Shown: positions 33,509-42,451 of the stretch, in pieces | Position numbering within the stretch: position 1 is the stretch's first letter | How the letters are laid out: each line of letters starts with the position of its first letter | NCBI RefSeq assembly: GCF_000710615.1 | Contig: NZ_JDTH01000002.1 | Span: forward strand, 860,082 to 924,081 | DNA length: 64,000 bases | Direction: 5' to 3' | Source of the DNA: Haladaptatus cibarius D43 | GTDB lineage: Archaea; Halobacteriota; Halobacteria; Halobacteriales; Haladaptataceae | The notes under the pieces: model-generated | Databases searched by the model: none | Seen by the model: the letters and a program-made list of their open reading frames with translations, nothing else | Told to the model about the DNA's origin: nothing | Made by a program: the position numbers and the translations under genes

Positions 33509-34186
33509 CTAGTCGTCGAACTCGCCGTAGTCGCCGCCGAACTTCATGAAGAAGTAGGCTAGTCCGAGGGTGAACGCCATCGCGCCGGTCGATGCGACGC
33601 CGAGCGTTTTCGCGCTCTCGGGAATTGCAGGGCCAGCCGGTTCGCCCCCGCCTTCACTGCCACCAACTGTGATGGTGCCGGTCATACCGGACGTCGCGTG
33701 CGGAACACACTCGTACTCGTAGGAGCCTTCGGTGTCGAAGGTATGGCTGTACGTGTGACCCGTGTCGAACGTTTCGCTCTCGCTTCCGCTTCCTTCCCAG
33801 CCAGCCCCGTCGGGTTGGCTCGTCGGAATCACGTTGTGCGTGTCGGATTCCCACACGAACTCGACGGTAGTGCCGGGTTGAATCTGGAGTTCGGCCGGTT
33901 CGAACACGAGTTCGCCGCCCGGGCCGACGACGACTGTCTCGGTTCCGCCGCCACCACCGCCGCTGGTGGTCGTTCCGCCGGAGGTGCCGTTACCACCGCT
34001 GGTCGTGGTTCCGTTGGTGGTTGTTCCGGTGGTTGTACCGTTGCTGGTGGTCGTCGTCCCACCACTGGTGGTGGTTGTACCATCCTGCGCGGCGGCTGTT
34101 CCGGCCGCGCCGACAGCCGCGACGCCCGCAGAACCGAGGAGAAATCCGCGTCGGGTGACTGACTCGTCCGCTTCCCCATCTGTCAT
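33509..34186 (-). CDS. Halocyanin, second copy
   Basis: 225 residues from the ATG at 34186; the frame to 34318 runs through an inverted repeat and is not coding. A Tat signal (TRRGFLLGSAGVAAVGAAG) is followed by a Thr/Gly/Ser linker built of TTTSGG/NGTT-like units, a plastocyanin-like domain with SDTHNVIP, CVPHATSGM supplying Cys, His and Met ligands, and a C-terminal membrane helix (LGVASTGAMAFTLGLAYFFM). It stands alone rather than in a bc operon, so it may serve another oxidase. The domain shares a 68-nt identical tract with the halocyanin at 6630. Confidence 0.88.
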   Translation of the reverse strand: MTDGEADESVTRRGFLLGSAGVAAVGAAGTAAAQDGTTTTSGGTTTTSNGTTTGTTTNGTTTSGGNGTSGGTTTSGGGGGGTETVVVGPGGELVFEPAELQIQPGTTVEFVWESDTHNVIPTSQPDGAGWEGSGSESETFDTGHTYSHTFDTEGSYEYECVPHATSGMTGTITVGGSEGGGEPAGPAIPESAKTLGVASTGAMAFTLGLAYFFMKFGGDYGEFDD

Positions 34187-34256
34187 GCGCGAGGGTTGGA
34201 ACCGGTGGGTACTGAATACTTTGGTTTCACCCCACCACCTTTTGCCGCGGTCGGGA

Positions 34257-34291
34257 GTCGAATCCGGCGTCACAATGACGCCGGATTCGAC
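34257..34291. repeat. Perfect 16-bp inverted repeat upstream of halocyanin
   Basis: GTCGAATCCGGCGTCA (34257-34272) is followed by a three-base loop and its exact reverse complement (34276-34291). It lies about 70 bp before the halocyanin start. It could be an operator, or a transcript-end hairpin for the upstream M42 peptidase gene on the same strand. Confidence 0.7.
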
Positions 34292-34550
34292 CTTCCCCCC
34301 TGACAAAATCTGAACCAAAACCTCGGTGCTCCTTTCCGTCCCCGCCGAGTCCGCTCATTCGTCGCTGTCGCTCCTCATTCGCGGTGGGTGGGCTGGCCGC
34401 TAGCGGTTGCGTCGATTGCTGTTTCTGGCGACTGTGTCCATTTCGACTTCTGTGGGTGCCCTGTTTGCTGTTTCTGGCGGTTGTGTCACCAACCTATCGC
34501 TCGAATCGACTCGTTTCACGAGTCAATTCGTCGCTAAAAAATAGCCGAAG
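34292..34550. other. Gene-free region with a 23-bp direct repeat
   Basis: Between the inverted repeat and the M42 peptidase stop, no credible gene is seen. TTGCTGTTTCTGGCG-A/G-C/T-TGTGTC occurs at 34416-34438 and again at 34465-34487 with two mismatches. Near 34500-34530 a small palindrome (GACTCGTTTCACGAGTC) occurs. Confidence 0.5.
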
Positions 34551-35600
34551 CTATAGTCGATAATCGTGCTCGCCGGTTTCTGTTTCGAGGAACGCGGTGA
34601 GCAGGTCGATAGTTGCTGAAATGTCGTCGCCGTGGGCGCTTTCGGTTACGGTGTGCAGGTAGCGCGTTGGAATGGAAATCGCGCCGACCGGCTTTGCACC
34701 GTGGGTGTTCTGAAATCCGGCGGTGTCGGTGCCGCCGGATGGAAGCACTTCGAGTTGGTGTTCGATGTCGCGTTCCGCGGCCAGTTCGCGCATTCGTCGG
34801 TGAACTTTGGGCGACGTGACGACGCTTCCGTCTTTGAGTTTGATGGCGGTTCCCTCGCCGAGACGAGTGACGTAGTCCTTTTCGTACTTGACTTTGGGAA
34901 TGTCGTTTGCGACCGTCACGTCGAGCGCAACGGCGAGGTCTGGGTCAACGTCCACACCGAGTGCTTCCGCTCCTCTGAGGCCGATTTCCTCCTGCACTGT
35001 GGCACAGAAATGAATCGTCACGCTCGGATTCTCGATTCGTTTTGCGGCTTCGAGCATTGCGAAGAGACAGACGCGGTCGTCCAACGCCTTCCCGGAGACG
35101 TGGTCGCCGACCCGCGTCGTCGTCTGTTCCATCGTGACGATGTCGCCGACGGAGACGCGGGATTCGGCTTCCTCGGCGGAAAGCCCGAGGTCGATGTAGA
35201 CGTCCGAAACGTCCTGTTCGTCCTCGTCGTCGTCCAACAGGTGCGGCGGCGTCGAACCGATGACCCCGGTCAAATCTTCGTCTTCTGCGTGAACCGTAAC
35301 GCGCTGTGCGCGGAGAATTCGGGAGTCCCACCCACCCAGTGAGTCAATCGAGAGAAAGCCGTCCTCGTTTACGTGCGTGACCATGAACCCGATTTCGTCC
35401 ATGTGGGCCGGAACGGCGACTTCGTAGTTGCTTTCGCCCTCAATTGTCCCGACGACGTTGCCCATCGCGTCGGTGCGAATTTCGTCCACTTCCTCTTCCA
35501 ATTCCCGGCGGACGACGTTCCGGATTCGGTCTTCGTACCCCGGTGCACCACTTGTTTCGGTCAGTTCTCGCAACAGTTCGAAATCGAAATCAAACGCCAT
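34551..35600 (-). CDS. M42-family metalloaminopeptidase
   Basis: 349 residues, the family size. Metal-site segments are VAVPAHMDEIGFMV (His, Asp), ALDDRVCLFAMLEA (bridging Asp), CATVQEEIGLRGAE (catalytic Glu pair), VALDVTVAN and the final SIPTRYLHTVTES (His). TET-type peptidases of this family form dodecamers that trim peptides after proteasomal cleavage. A negatively charged insertion (LLDDDEDEQDVSD) lies in the PDZ-like domain. Transcribed toward the second halocyanin. Confidence 0.88.
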   Translation of the reverse strand: MAFDFDFELLRELTETSGAPGYEDRIRNVVRRELEEEVDEIRTDAMGNVVGTIEGESNYEVAVPAHMDEIGFMVTHVNEDGFLSIDSLGGWDSRILRAQRVTVHAEDEDLTGVIGSTPPHLLDDDEDEQDVSDVYIDLGLSAEEAESRVSVGDIVTMEQTTTRVGDHVSGKALDDRVCLFAMLEAAKRIENPSVTIHFCATVQEEIGLRGAEALGVDVDPDLAVALDVTVANDIPKVKYEKDYVTRLGEGTAIKLKDGSVVTSPKVHRRMRELAAERDIEHQLEVLPSGGTDTAGFQNTHGAKPVGAISIPTRYLHTVTESAHGDDISATIDLLTAFLETETGEHDYRL

Positions 35601-35774
35601 GTCCCACCTGCGGCGTATCGTAGTATAAAACTCGCTGAACCGGAGAACTGGTGACCCGGCAAGACAGCAAATTGAGAGTTGGCAGATGGATACCCCGATG
35701 CCTCGGCCAAAAACTCACAACTTGTTTATCGTGGTTCCGGAACGTTTTTGCCAGTTACACACACAGACATTGAC

Positions 35775-36029
35775 ATGGCTGACGAAGCAGAATTTAGACA
35801 GCAGTTTCACGACGCATTCGAAGGTGCAGATTACCCAGTGAGCAGTCCGATGGACCTCGTTCCGGCGCTCCCGAACGGCCCGGGAACGCGCTTCGAATCC
35901 GGCGACACGAGTTTCACCGCGATGGAGCTGGCGACGAAAATGAACGATACGCAGGACTTCCCGTACGACGACGTTGACGCCCTCGTCGATGACCTCATCG
36001 AAGGGCTGAAACAGAAGGATATGCTGTAA
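35775..36029 (+). CDS. MTH865-like family protein
   Basis: 84 residues from the ATG at 35775. FRQQFHDAFEGADYPVSSPM, DLVPALPNGPGTRFESGD and FPYDDVDALVDDLIEGLKQK match the small MTH865-like helical family found in methanogens and haloarchaea. Function unknown. Its TAA stop abuts the convergent hypothetical gene. Confidence 0.75.
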   Translation: MADEAEFRQQFHDAFEGADYPVSSPMDLVPALPNGPGTRFESGDTSFTAMELATKMNDTQDFPYDDVDALVDDLIEGLKQKDML

Positions 36030-36269
36030 TTACTCTTCGTCCGATTTTTCTTCCGGAAACGCAACGAGCAGTACCTCCCACACGTCGTGCTGTTCGTTGA
36101 ATTTGCTGTCGAGAACCCGGTCGTTCTCACCGATTGGTATCGGCTGTTGTGGCCGCGATAGTTCGAGCCACGTCAGCGTCGGCTCTGTAATTTCCATCTC
36201 GGCAATATCCGCGATTTCCTCTGTTTCGGCTCCGTACTCCCCCGTCTGTGTTTCGTGACTCTCCATCAT
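36030..36269 (-). CDS. Small acidic hypothetical protein
   Basis: 79 residues, or 78 from the second ATG at 36266. Very acidic (EYGAETEEIADIAEMEITEP) with a central TWLELSRPQQPIPIGENDRV and a C-terminal WEVLLVAFPEEK. No known motif. The absence of another gene in this gap and the plausible composition favour a real gene. Confidence 0.5.
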   Translation of the reverse strand: MMESHETQTGEYGAETEEIADIAEMEITEPTLTWLELSRPQQPIPIGENDRVLDSKFNEQHDVWEVLLVAFPEEKSDEE

Positions 36270-36359
36270 TTTCCCCGTGCGGGGTACCACAGGCCAACAC
36301 ATAACTGTGCTGGCGGCCCCGTGGAGTATCCACGTTTCCCCTGTTTTTCCTCTCTTCCC

Positions 36360-37421
36360 TTATCGTTCGACTTGCGGGTTTTCCGGAACCGCGGCGCGTT
36401 GGCGGTCGTATCGTGGATGCTCGCCAGCATACACGTGGTCGAAGATGGCGTCGGTGTCGTAGCCCTCGTGGGATTCGGCGGCCTCGACTGCTTCCGCGAC
36501 GTGTTCTTTCGTTTCCTTGCGGAGTTCTTTTTCGTCCGCCTCCGTCCATCCGTGTTCGGATTCGAGATACTCCCGGGTTCGGTCGAGCGGGTCTTTCTTC
36601 GCCCACGCCTCGACTTCTGCTTCGTCTCGGTACTTCGTCGGGTCGTCGGTCGTGGTGTGAGCACCCTGCCGATACGTGACGGCTTCGATGAGTATCGGTT
36701 CGCCGCCGTCCGCTCGTTCGAGCGCGTCGCTCACCGCGCGGTACACTGCAAACACGTCGTTGCCGTCCACGCGGACGCCCTCGAAACCGTAGGCCTGTGC
36801 CTTCTGCGCGATGGTCGCGCTCGCGGTCTGGCGCTCTCTTGGCACCGAAATCGCCCATTGGTTGTTCTGGCAGAAGAACACCGTTGGCGTCTCGAAGACG
36901 CCAGCGAAGTTCATCGCCTCGTGGAAATCCCCTTCGCTGGTGGCTCCATCGCCGAAACTCGCCAGCACGGCGGTGTCGTCGTCTTTGTAGTTCGAGGCCA
37001 TGCCGACACCCACTGCGTGGGGCAGTTGCGTGGCGATTGGAATCGTCGGCGGGAAGGTTCGAAGTCCCTCGGCATCTTCGCGGTCAACGTAGTTGCCCGC
37101 TCCCGAGAGATGCAGGAGGATGTCCCGCATCGCGTGCCCGCGGGTGAGATATATCGCATGGTCACGATAGGTCGGGAAACAGTAATCGTCGGGAGAGAGG
37201 GCGTAGGCCGCACCGACCTGTGCCGCTTCCTGTCCTTGCAGTGGCGCATACGTCCCGATGCGCCCCTGTCGGTGGAGTGAGACGGCTTTCTGGTCGAACG
37301 TGCGTGCGAGTACCTGCAATCGGTACATGTTCTCTACGTCGGATGCCGAAAGGTTCACGTCCTCTTCGACAGTTCCATCGAGTCCAACCACGCGCGTCAT
37401 ATCTGGTGCTTGTGAAGCCAT
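36360..37421 (-). CDS. pdhA: 2-oxoacid dehydrogenase E1 alpha subunit (orphan)
   Basis: 353 residues from the ATG at 37421. The TPP motif runs from SFGDGATSEGDFHEAMNFA to FFCQNNQWAIS. Also seen are LARTFDQKAVSLHRQGRIG, APLQGQEAAQVGA and EAVTYRQGAHTTTDDPTKYR, the usual E1-alpha segments. In a normal complex it pairs with E1 beta, E2 and E3, but none is adjacent: an M28 peptidase gene lies upstream and a hypothetical gene downstream. The substrate is therefore uncertain (pyruvate or branched-chain oxoacids). Confidence 0.85.
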   Translation of the reverse strand: MASQAPDMTRVVGLDGTVEEDVNLSASDVENMYRLQVLARTFDQKAVSLHRQGRIGTYAPLQGQEAAQVGAAYALSPDDYCFPTYRDHAIYLTRGHAMRDILLHLSGAGNYVDREDAEGLRTFPPTIPIATQLPHAVGVGMASNYKDDDTAVLASFGDGATSEGDFHEAMNFAGVFETPTVFFCQNNQWAISVPRERQTASATIAQKAQAYGFEGVRVDGNDVFAVYRAVSDALERADGGEPILIEAVTYRQGAHTTTDDPTKYRDEAEVEAWAKKDPLDRTREYLESEHGWTEADEKELRKETKEHVAEAVEAAESHEGYDTDAIFDHVYAGEHPRYDRQRAAVPENPQVER

Positions 37422-37632
37422 ATTTGTGTAACTCCGAACGTCTATCGGCGAGACAACGTCTTTCATTATAAAACATCGCTACAATATGAATATCCGAAAC
37501 AATCGGTAGGTGACTTAAATACCTTGATTATAAATCGTCGAGATTGTCGGCGGACAAGGGTGTATTTCCGACGAATCATCGAGATGTTACGTTTCGAAAC
37601 ACTTACGCTGAAACCACGAGACGTGTCTGCGT

Positions 37633-38943
37633 ATGTCACAGTGGATTGGCCGAACGTTCACGAGCGATGCAGGATGGGATTTCCTCGAAACGATAGTCGA
37701 TGTTGGCGACCGAATGGCCGGAAGCGACGGCGAACGACGCGGTGCAAAAGCGGCCCGCGACGCGCTCGAATCGGTCGGCGCGCGAAACGTGCGGCTGGAC
37801 GAGTACGACATTCAGGGCTGGGAACGCGGAACCAGTGCGATTCACGCCGGGGACACGACGCAGGATTCTATTGCGCTTCCGCGCAGTCCGTCAGGAAACG
37901 CCGACGGGGAGTTCGTCAACCTCGGCTACGGGCTGCCCGCCGATTTCGAGGAAAACGATATCGAGGGAAAAGTCGTGATGGTCGCTTCGAACGTTCCGGG
38001 TCACTACGACCGTTTCATCCACCGCCGCGAAAAGTACTATTACGCGGTCGAAGGCGGTGCAGCGGCGTTCGTTTTCCGAAACCACGTCGAAGGTTGTCTG
38101 CCACCGACCGGAAGCGTCGGCACCGAAGCCGACCCAATCGGTGATATTCCCGCAGTCGGCGTCAGCAAAGAAGTTGGCTCGCGTCTCGCCCGACGATGGG
38201 AGGGTGACGACGTGACTGTCGAAGTCGAGGCGAACATCCACGACGCGACCAGCCAGAACGTTCACGCGGAACTCGGGCCGGACACGGACGAACGGATTCT
38301 CGTCAGTAGCCACATCGACGGTCACGACATCGCGGAAGGTGCGATGGACAACGGTGCCGGGAGCGCCATGGTCGTCGAATTGGCACGCGCACTCGCAGAG
38401 CGCGAGGACGAACTCGAAACCAAAGTTCACTTCGTCGCCTTCGGTTCCGAGGAAGTCGGTCTCGTCGGGTCGGGACACATGGCCGAGGAAACCGACCACG
38501 ACAGCATCAAAGCCATCGTGAACAACGACGGCGTCGCCCGCGGGCGAACCCTCTCGTTTTACACCCACGGCTTCGACGAACTGGAAGACGCCGCGAACGA
38601 AATTGCGGACGAGTTCAGTCACCCAATCACGACGATTCCACAGCAAGGGCCACACAGCGACCACTGGCCGTTCGTCAAGTGGGGCGTTCCGGGCTATCAC
38701 GTCATGAGCGAAACCGGAAGCGAAGGCAGAGGCTGGGGTCACACCTTCGCCGACACGCTGGACAAGGTAGAAGTCCGCGACCTCCGCGAACAGGCCATCC
38801 TGCTCACCGAACTCACGGTGCACCTCGCGAGCGACGAGTTCGAAGTCAGCCACAAAGACCCCGAAGAAATCGCGGACGCACTGGAAGCCGAAGACCAAGC
38901 CGCGGGCATGAAAATCATCGGCGACTGGCCCTACGACGAATAA
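37633..38943 (+). CDS. M28-family zinc peptidase with PA domain
   Basis: 436 residues. An N-terminal helix region leads into a PA-like insert (about 80-190, DIEGKVVMVASNVPGHYDRF, AAAFVFRNHVEG). The M28 metal site follows: SSHIDGHDIAEGAMDNGAGS (His, Asp), FVAFGSEEVGLVGSGHM (Glu-Glu), NNDGVARG (Asp) and the final GHTFADTLDKVE (His). No signal peptide is visible, so it is probably cytoplasmic. It would release N-terminal amino acids. Divergent from the E1-alpha gene. Confidence 0.88.
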   Translation: MSQWIGRTFTSDAGWDFLETIVDVGDRMAGSDGERRGAKAARDALESVGARNVRLDEYDIQGWERGTSAIHAGDTTQDSIALPRSPSGNADGEFVNLGYGLPADFEENDIEGKVVMVASNVPGHYDRFIHRREKYYYAVEGGAAAFVFRNHVEGCLPPTGSVGTEADPIGDIPAVGVSKEVGSRLARRWEGDDVTVEVEANIHDATSQNVHAELGPDTDERILVSSHIDGHDIAEGAMDNGAGSAMVVELARALAEREDELETKVHFVAFGSEEVGLVGSGHMAEETDHDSIKAIVNNDGVARGRTLSFYTHGFDELEDAANEIADEFSHPITTIPQQGPHSDHWPFVKWGVPGYHVMSETGSEGRGWGHTFADTLDKVEVRDLREQAILLTELTVHLASDEFEVSHKDPEEIADALEAEDQAAGMKIIGDWPYDE

Positions 38944-39052
38944 CGCCGGAAACAGACCTCCCTCCAACGACCAGCGCGGTATCCTTTTCAAGACAGACCG
39001 AGACTGTTCAGGTAATGACCGAAACAGGTGACAACCGCACGGAGGAACTCCG

Positions 39053-39796
39053 ATGCGGATAGGCCTCGTACCGAGCGAAAACGCCGACTCGGCACTCGTC
39101 GCGCGAATCGAAGACGCGCTGTCAGAAGAAACCACTACGACGGACGAGAGCGCTCGAACCGTCCTTGGTGCAAACCCGACAGTCGTCATCGCTATCGGCG
39201 AGTCAGCAGTCACCGACCTCGTTCGTGCTGACGTGTCGGTTCCCGTCCTCCCGGTCGATGCTGGAACAGGTCTGGAAAGCATGCCCGCGGAGAACGTCGA
39301 ATCGGCCATCGAAACCCTGCTTTCGGGCGACTGGACGACGACGGAGCGACCCCTGCTTTCGGCGTCGGTCGATGGCAAACACGTTGCCAACGCGCTGTTC
39401 GACGCGACCCTCGTGACGAGCGAACCCGCGCGAATCTCCGAATATGCGGTGAAAGCGGACGGTGAATCGGTCGCCCAGTTTCGGGCTGACGCAGTCGTCA
39501 CGGCCACACCTGCCGGAAGCCGAGGCTATTCGCGCAATGCTGGCGGCCCGGTCGTCCAACCCGGTTCCGGGGTCGTTTCCGTCGTCCCGGTCGCGCCGTT
39601 CGCCATCCACGTCGATAACTGGGTGCTCGGCGGCCCGGTCACGCTCTCGGTCGAACGCGACGAGGACGCGGTGGTGCTGCTCGCCGACGACCGCGAGGTG
39701 TGTCCCGTTGAACCCCACAAACCCGTCGAACTGGCGTTCGACGGGGTGATTTCCGTTCCAGCCGTGTCATCCCAACGGAGTTTCTTCGAGCCGTGA
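39053..39796 (+). CDS. NAD-kinase-like protein with altered ATP motif
   Basis: 247 residues. The C-terminal half has the NAD-kinase beta-sandwich signature TATPAGSRGYSRNAGGPVV (normally TPTGSTAYSLSAGGPI) and later VPVAPFAIHVDNWVLGGPV. The N-terminal GGDGT motif that holds ATP is absent: the matching strand reads VVIAIGESAVTDLV. Length is about 80 percent of a typical NAD kinase. It may be an inactive or re-purposed paralogue. A 15-codon reading frame at 39015-39062 overlaps its start. Confidence 0.7.
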   Translation: MRIGLVPSENADSALVARIEDALSEETTTTDESARTVLGANPTVVIAIGESAVTDLVRADVSVPVLPVDAGTGLESMPAENVESAIETLLSGDWTTTERPLLSASVDGKHVANALFDATLVTSEPARISEYAVKADGESVAQFRADAVVTATPAGSRGYSRNAGGPVVQPGSGVVSVVPVAPFAIHVDNWVLGGPVTLSVERDEDAVVLLADDREVCPVEPHKPVELAFDGVISVPAVSSQRSFFEP

Positions 39797-39849
39797 GTGG
39801 GCGAGCGAATTGGAAAGAATATAATACGCTGTCCTACTGAGTTTCGGAC

Positions 39850-40284
39850 ATGCAAGCGCTATCGTTGCTCGGGCCACTCGATGTGCTCGAACCTTACGTG
39901 GAGTTCATCGTCCTCGGACTTGTGTTGGTCAACATGGGGACTCGGATGCTCGCGTTCCGAAACTACAGGAAGCAAGCGCGAGATGACGACCGTGAGACGA
40001 TTGACCGCTGGGTTCCACACGAACTCTCGAACGTTCTCCTCGTCCTCGCATCGTTCTACTTCCTGACGCTCCAGCACCACGGCGGGATGGTTCTCTCGAT
40101 GCTCGTGCTGGGACTGTTCATCACCGACTTCTTCGAAGTCGAAGCGCGCTCCGTCGAAATGCGACGGGGCGTCCCGTTGGACAAACCGAAGGCGGCAGTT
40201 ACCGCATCGTTCGTCGTCTTCCTCTATGCGGCCTACCAGAGCGTTTTCTCCGTCATCGAACCGCTCTGGAACGCTATCGTCTGA
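39850..40284 (+). CDS. DUF7313-like membrane protein
   Basis: 144 residues with about four hydrophobic segments (about 16-31, 59-74, 79-95 and 115-136). DRWVPHELSNVLLVLASFYFL and LTLQHHGGMVLSML include an HH pair. No enzyme motif. It follows the NAD-kinase-like gene by 53 bp on the same strand. DUF number from memory. Confidence 0.6.
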   Translation: MQALSLLGPLDVLEPYVEFIVLGLVLVNMGTRMLAFRNYRKQARDDDRETIDRWVPHELSNVLLVLASFYFLTLQHHGGMVLSMLVLGLFITDFFEVEARSVEMRRGVPLDKPKAAVTASFVVFLYAAYQSVFSVIEPLWNAIV

Positions 40285-40376
40285 GGCGAGTTTACGCGAC
40301 CGATTTCTTTCTGCATTCTCGTTTCGACTCCGTTCGAAGAGCACCAGCAAATCGAATGTAAAAACCGAAATTGCTG

Positions 40377-41348
40377 CTATTCGTTGCTCTCGTCGCTCTC
40401 GTTGTCTTCGACTGTTTCTCCCGCGCTTTTCGTTTCGATTTGTTCACTCTGATTGGCTGGCGTTTGCTCGTTCGCGTTTCGTCGCCGCCAGACGAAGATG
40501 CCAGCGACCGGCGCGCCGAGGACGACGAGATACGGGAGCAGATACGCCGTACCGACGACGATTGCCCGAAGCATGACGAATGCCCCGTCAACCGAATCGA
40601 GGAATGCGGCCACCACACCCGTCTCGTGCCACGATTGCTGTTCCGGCGTCTTCGTCTCCGCGTCGGGCCGTGGTTCCTGCATTCGCACCGTAACCGTAGA
40701 GTAGGCGACTCGGTCTTCGAGCGACTGCTGTTTCGCTTCTAATCGCTCGATTTCGCCCTGCACGTCCGAGAGTCGTTTCTGCACCGATAGCACGGCCTCC
40801 GTATCGCTGGCATTTTCGTACAGTCCACGAAGTTGCTCGCGCTGCGACCGAAGGTTCGTCAGTCGCGCTTCGACATCGACCAGTTGGTCGGTCACGTCCT
40901 TCGCTCCGGTGTCCGATTTTTCGACCTCGCCAATCCGTTTTGCCTCCTCGAAGAACGCCGAAAAGTTCTCGGCCGGAACTCGGAAGACGATTGTTCCGGT
41001 CGTCCACGTTTGGTTGCCGTTGCGATGAACGCGCTCGCTCGAATCGCTGACGAAACCGCCCTGTTCGCGGGCCAATCGGGTGACGTTTACGTTCGCCGTC
41101 TCGAAATTCTCGACTTCGACCGTTAGGTTCCCCGTTCGGATGAGCGCCCGTTGCTGAACCGCAAGCGCGTTTCGCTCTTGTCCCCCGGTCGTCGCCGAAT
41201 CCGCCGACTGGATGTTCGCACTTCCGCCGTTCCCGGCATTCGGTGTGCCATTCGAGGCGTCGGAATCGTTTCCACCCGTTCCGGCACACCCGGCGAGAGC
41301 GACGAGGACGACCAACGAAAAGGCGAGCAGTTGTTTTCGTGCTATCAT
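40377..41348 (-). CDS. DUF4349-like lipoprotein
   Basis: 323 residues. A lipoprotein signal (LLAFSLVVLVALAGC) ends in the cysteine to be lipidated. After a Ser/Asn/Gly linker comes a DUF4349-type domain (QQRALIRTGNLTVEVENFET, VRVPAENFSAF-like), a coiled coil (about 165-215, RSQREQLRGLYENA, LEAKQQSLEDRVA) and a C-terminal membrane helix (LLPYLVVLGAPVAGIFVW) with an acidic tail. It may sense or span the envelope. Function unknown. Confidence 0.8.
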   Translation of the reverse strand: MIARKQLLAFSLVVLVALAGCAGTGGNDSDASNGTPNAGNGGSANIQSADSATTGGQERNALAVQQRALIRTGNLTVEVENFETANVNVTRLAREQGGFVSDSSERVHRNGNQTWTTGTIVFRVPAENFSAFFEEAKRIGEVEKSDTGAKDVTDQLVDVEARLTNLRSQREQLRGLYENASDTEAVLSVQKRLSDVQGEIERLEAKQQSLEDRVAYSTVTVRMQEPRPDAETKTPEQQSWHETGVVAAFLDSVDGAFVMLRAIVVGTAYLLPYLVVLGAPVAGIFVWRRRNANEQTPANQSEQIETKSAGETVEDNESDESNE

Positions 41349-41473
41349 ACTGGGTACTGGTTATCCTACCGACAAATGTATTGGGGAGGGTGAAAGAGGC
41401 GTTTCACCCTTCTCCATCCGTAAAACGACTCCCTGCCGGGTTCTCATTCGGTTCTATCTCCCCCTCGTTTTCG

Positions 41474-42451
41474 CTACAACCACTCCATCTTCCGAAAGTA
41501 GGCCAGCAAAATCAGAGTTACCGACAGCATTCCGACCATCACGGCGGGGTAGCCATACGTCCACCCGAACTCGGGGATGTTGTACGGACTATTCTCAAAG
41601 TTCATGCCGTACAGTCCGACGACGAAGGTGAGGGGCAGAACGATGGTGGCAACCACGGTGAGCTTTTTCATCACCTCGTTGGTCGAGACGGAAAGCGAGT
41701 TGAGATAGATGTCACGCGCGCCGCTGGCCAACTCCCGATACGTTTCGGTCAAATCCACGAGTTGAAACAGATGGTCGTACACGTCGCGGAAGTATTTCTC
41801 CGTCTCCGGTTGCATCCCCTCCGGGTCGCCCCGGGCGAGAGAACCGACTGCTTCGCGGGTCGGCCAGACGAGTTTTCGAAAAGAGAGCAGTTCCCGCCGA
41901 ACGTTGTTTATCGACTCCAGGGTTGCGATGCTCGTGTCCGCGATGACGGCGTCCTCCACGGTTTCGATTTGCGCCTCGATTTGGTCGAGAACGTCGAAAA
42001 AGTCGTCCACCAGACCATCACAGATTCGATAGACAATGAAATCCGGGCCGCGAAGGATTCGCTGGTCGCCGTCGAGCGCGGCCTGCCAGATGCGTCCAAC
42101 TGCGTCGATGTCGTGTTCCGAGAGGCTCACCAGCCAATCCTCGCCGATAAACAGGCCGACTGATTCGATGTCGATTTCCTCTCGAAACGTCGTGTCTTCG
42201 GGGACGAGTGTCGCGGTTTTGAGCAGAACGAACGTGTAATCGTCGAACACCTCAGTTTTCGGTCGCACGTCGCTTCGAATATCCTCGACGGAAAGGTGAT
42301 GGATTGAAAATACGTCTGCGACGTGTTCGAGTTCGGCGTCGGTGGCATCGCTCGCTCGCACCCACACCGCGCCCGGTTTGTCGCGGGCGGTTCGAATGTT
42401 GTCGAACGTTTCGACGGTGCCGTCTGCAAACGCGAGTGCTGAAACGGTCAC
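41474..42451 (-). CDS. corA: CorA-type magnesium/cobalt transporter
   Basis: 325 residues. A long cytoplasmic funnel domain is followed by two C-terminal helices with the signature YGMNF between them (about 285-320). The start is GTG at 42451, overlapping the stop of the small upstream membrane protein as GTGA, so the two should be co-translated. It forms a pentameric Mg2+ channel. Confidence 0.92.
   Translation of the reverse strand: MTVSALAFADGTVETFDNIRTARDKPGAVWVRASDATDAELEHVADVFSIHHLSVEDIRSDVRPKTEVFDDYTFVLLKTATLVPEDTTFREEIDIESVGLFIGEDWLVSLSEHDIDAVGRIWQAALDGDQRILRGPDFIVYRICDGLVDDFFDVLDQIEAQIETVEDAVIADTSIATLESINNVRRELLSFRKLVWPTREAVGSLARGDPEGMQPETEKYFRDVYDHLFQLVDLTETYRELASGARDIYLNSLSVSTNEVMKKLTVVATIVLPLTFVVGLYGMNFENSPYNIPEFGWTYGYPAVMVGMLSVTLILLAYFRKMEWL

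Noticed and set aside
33950-34085. CRISPR-like short repeats
   Set aside because: The repeats are the codons of the Thr/Gly/Ser linker in the halocyanin gene, not spaced direct repeats.
37891-39507. 538-codon minus-strand frame
   Set aside because: Covers the M28 peptidase and the NAD-kinase-like gene in antisense; composition is a codon-bias artefact.
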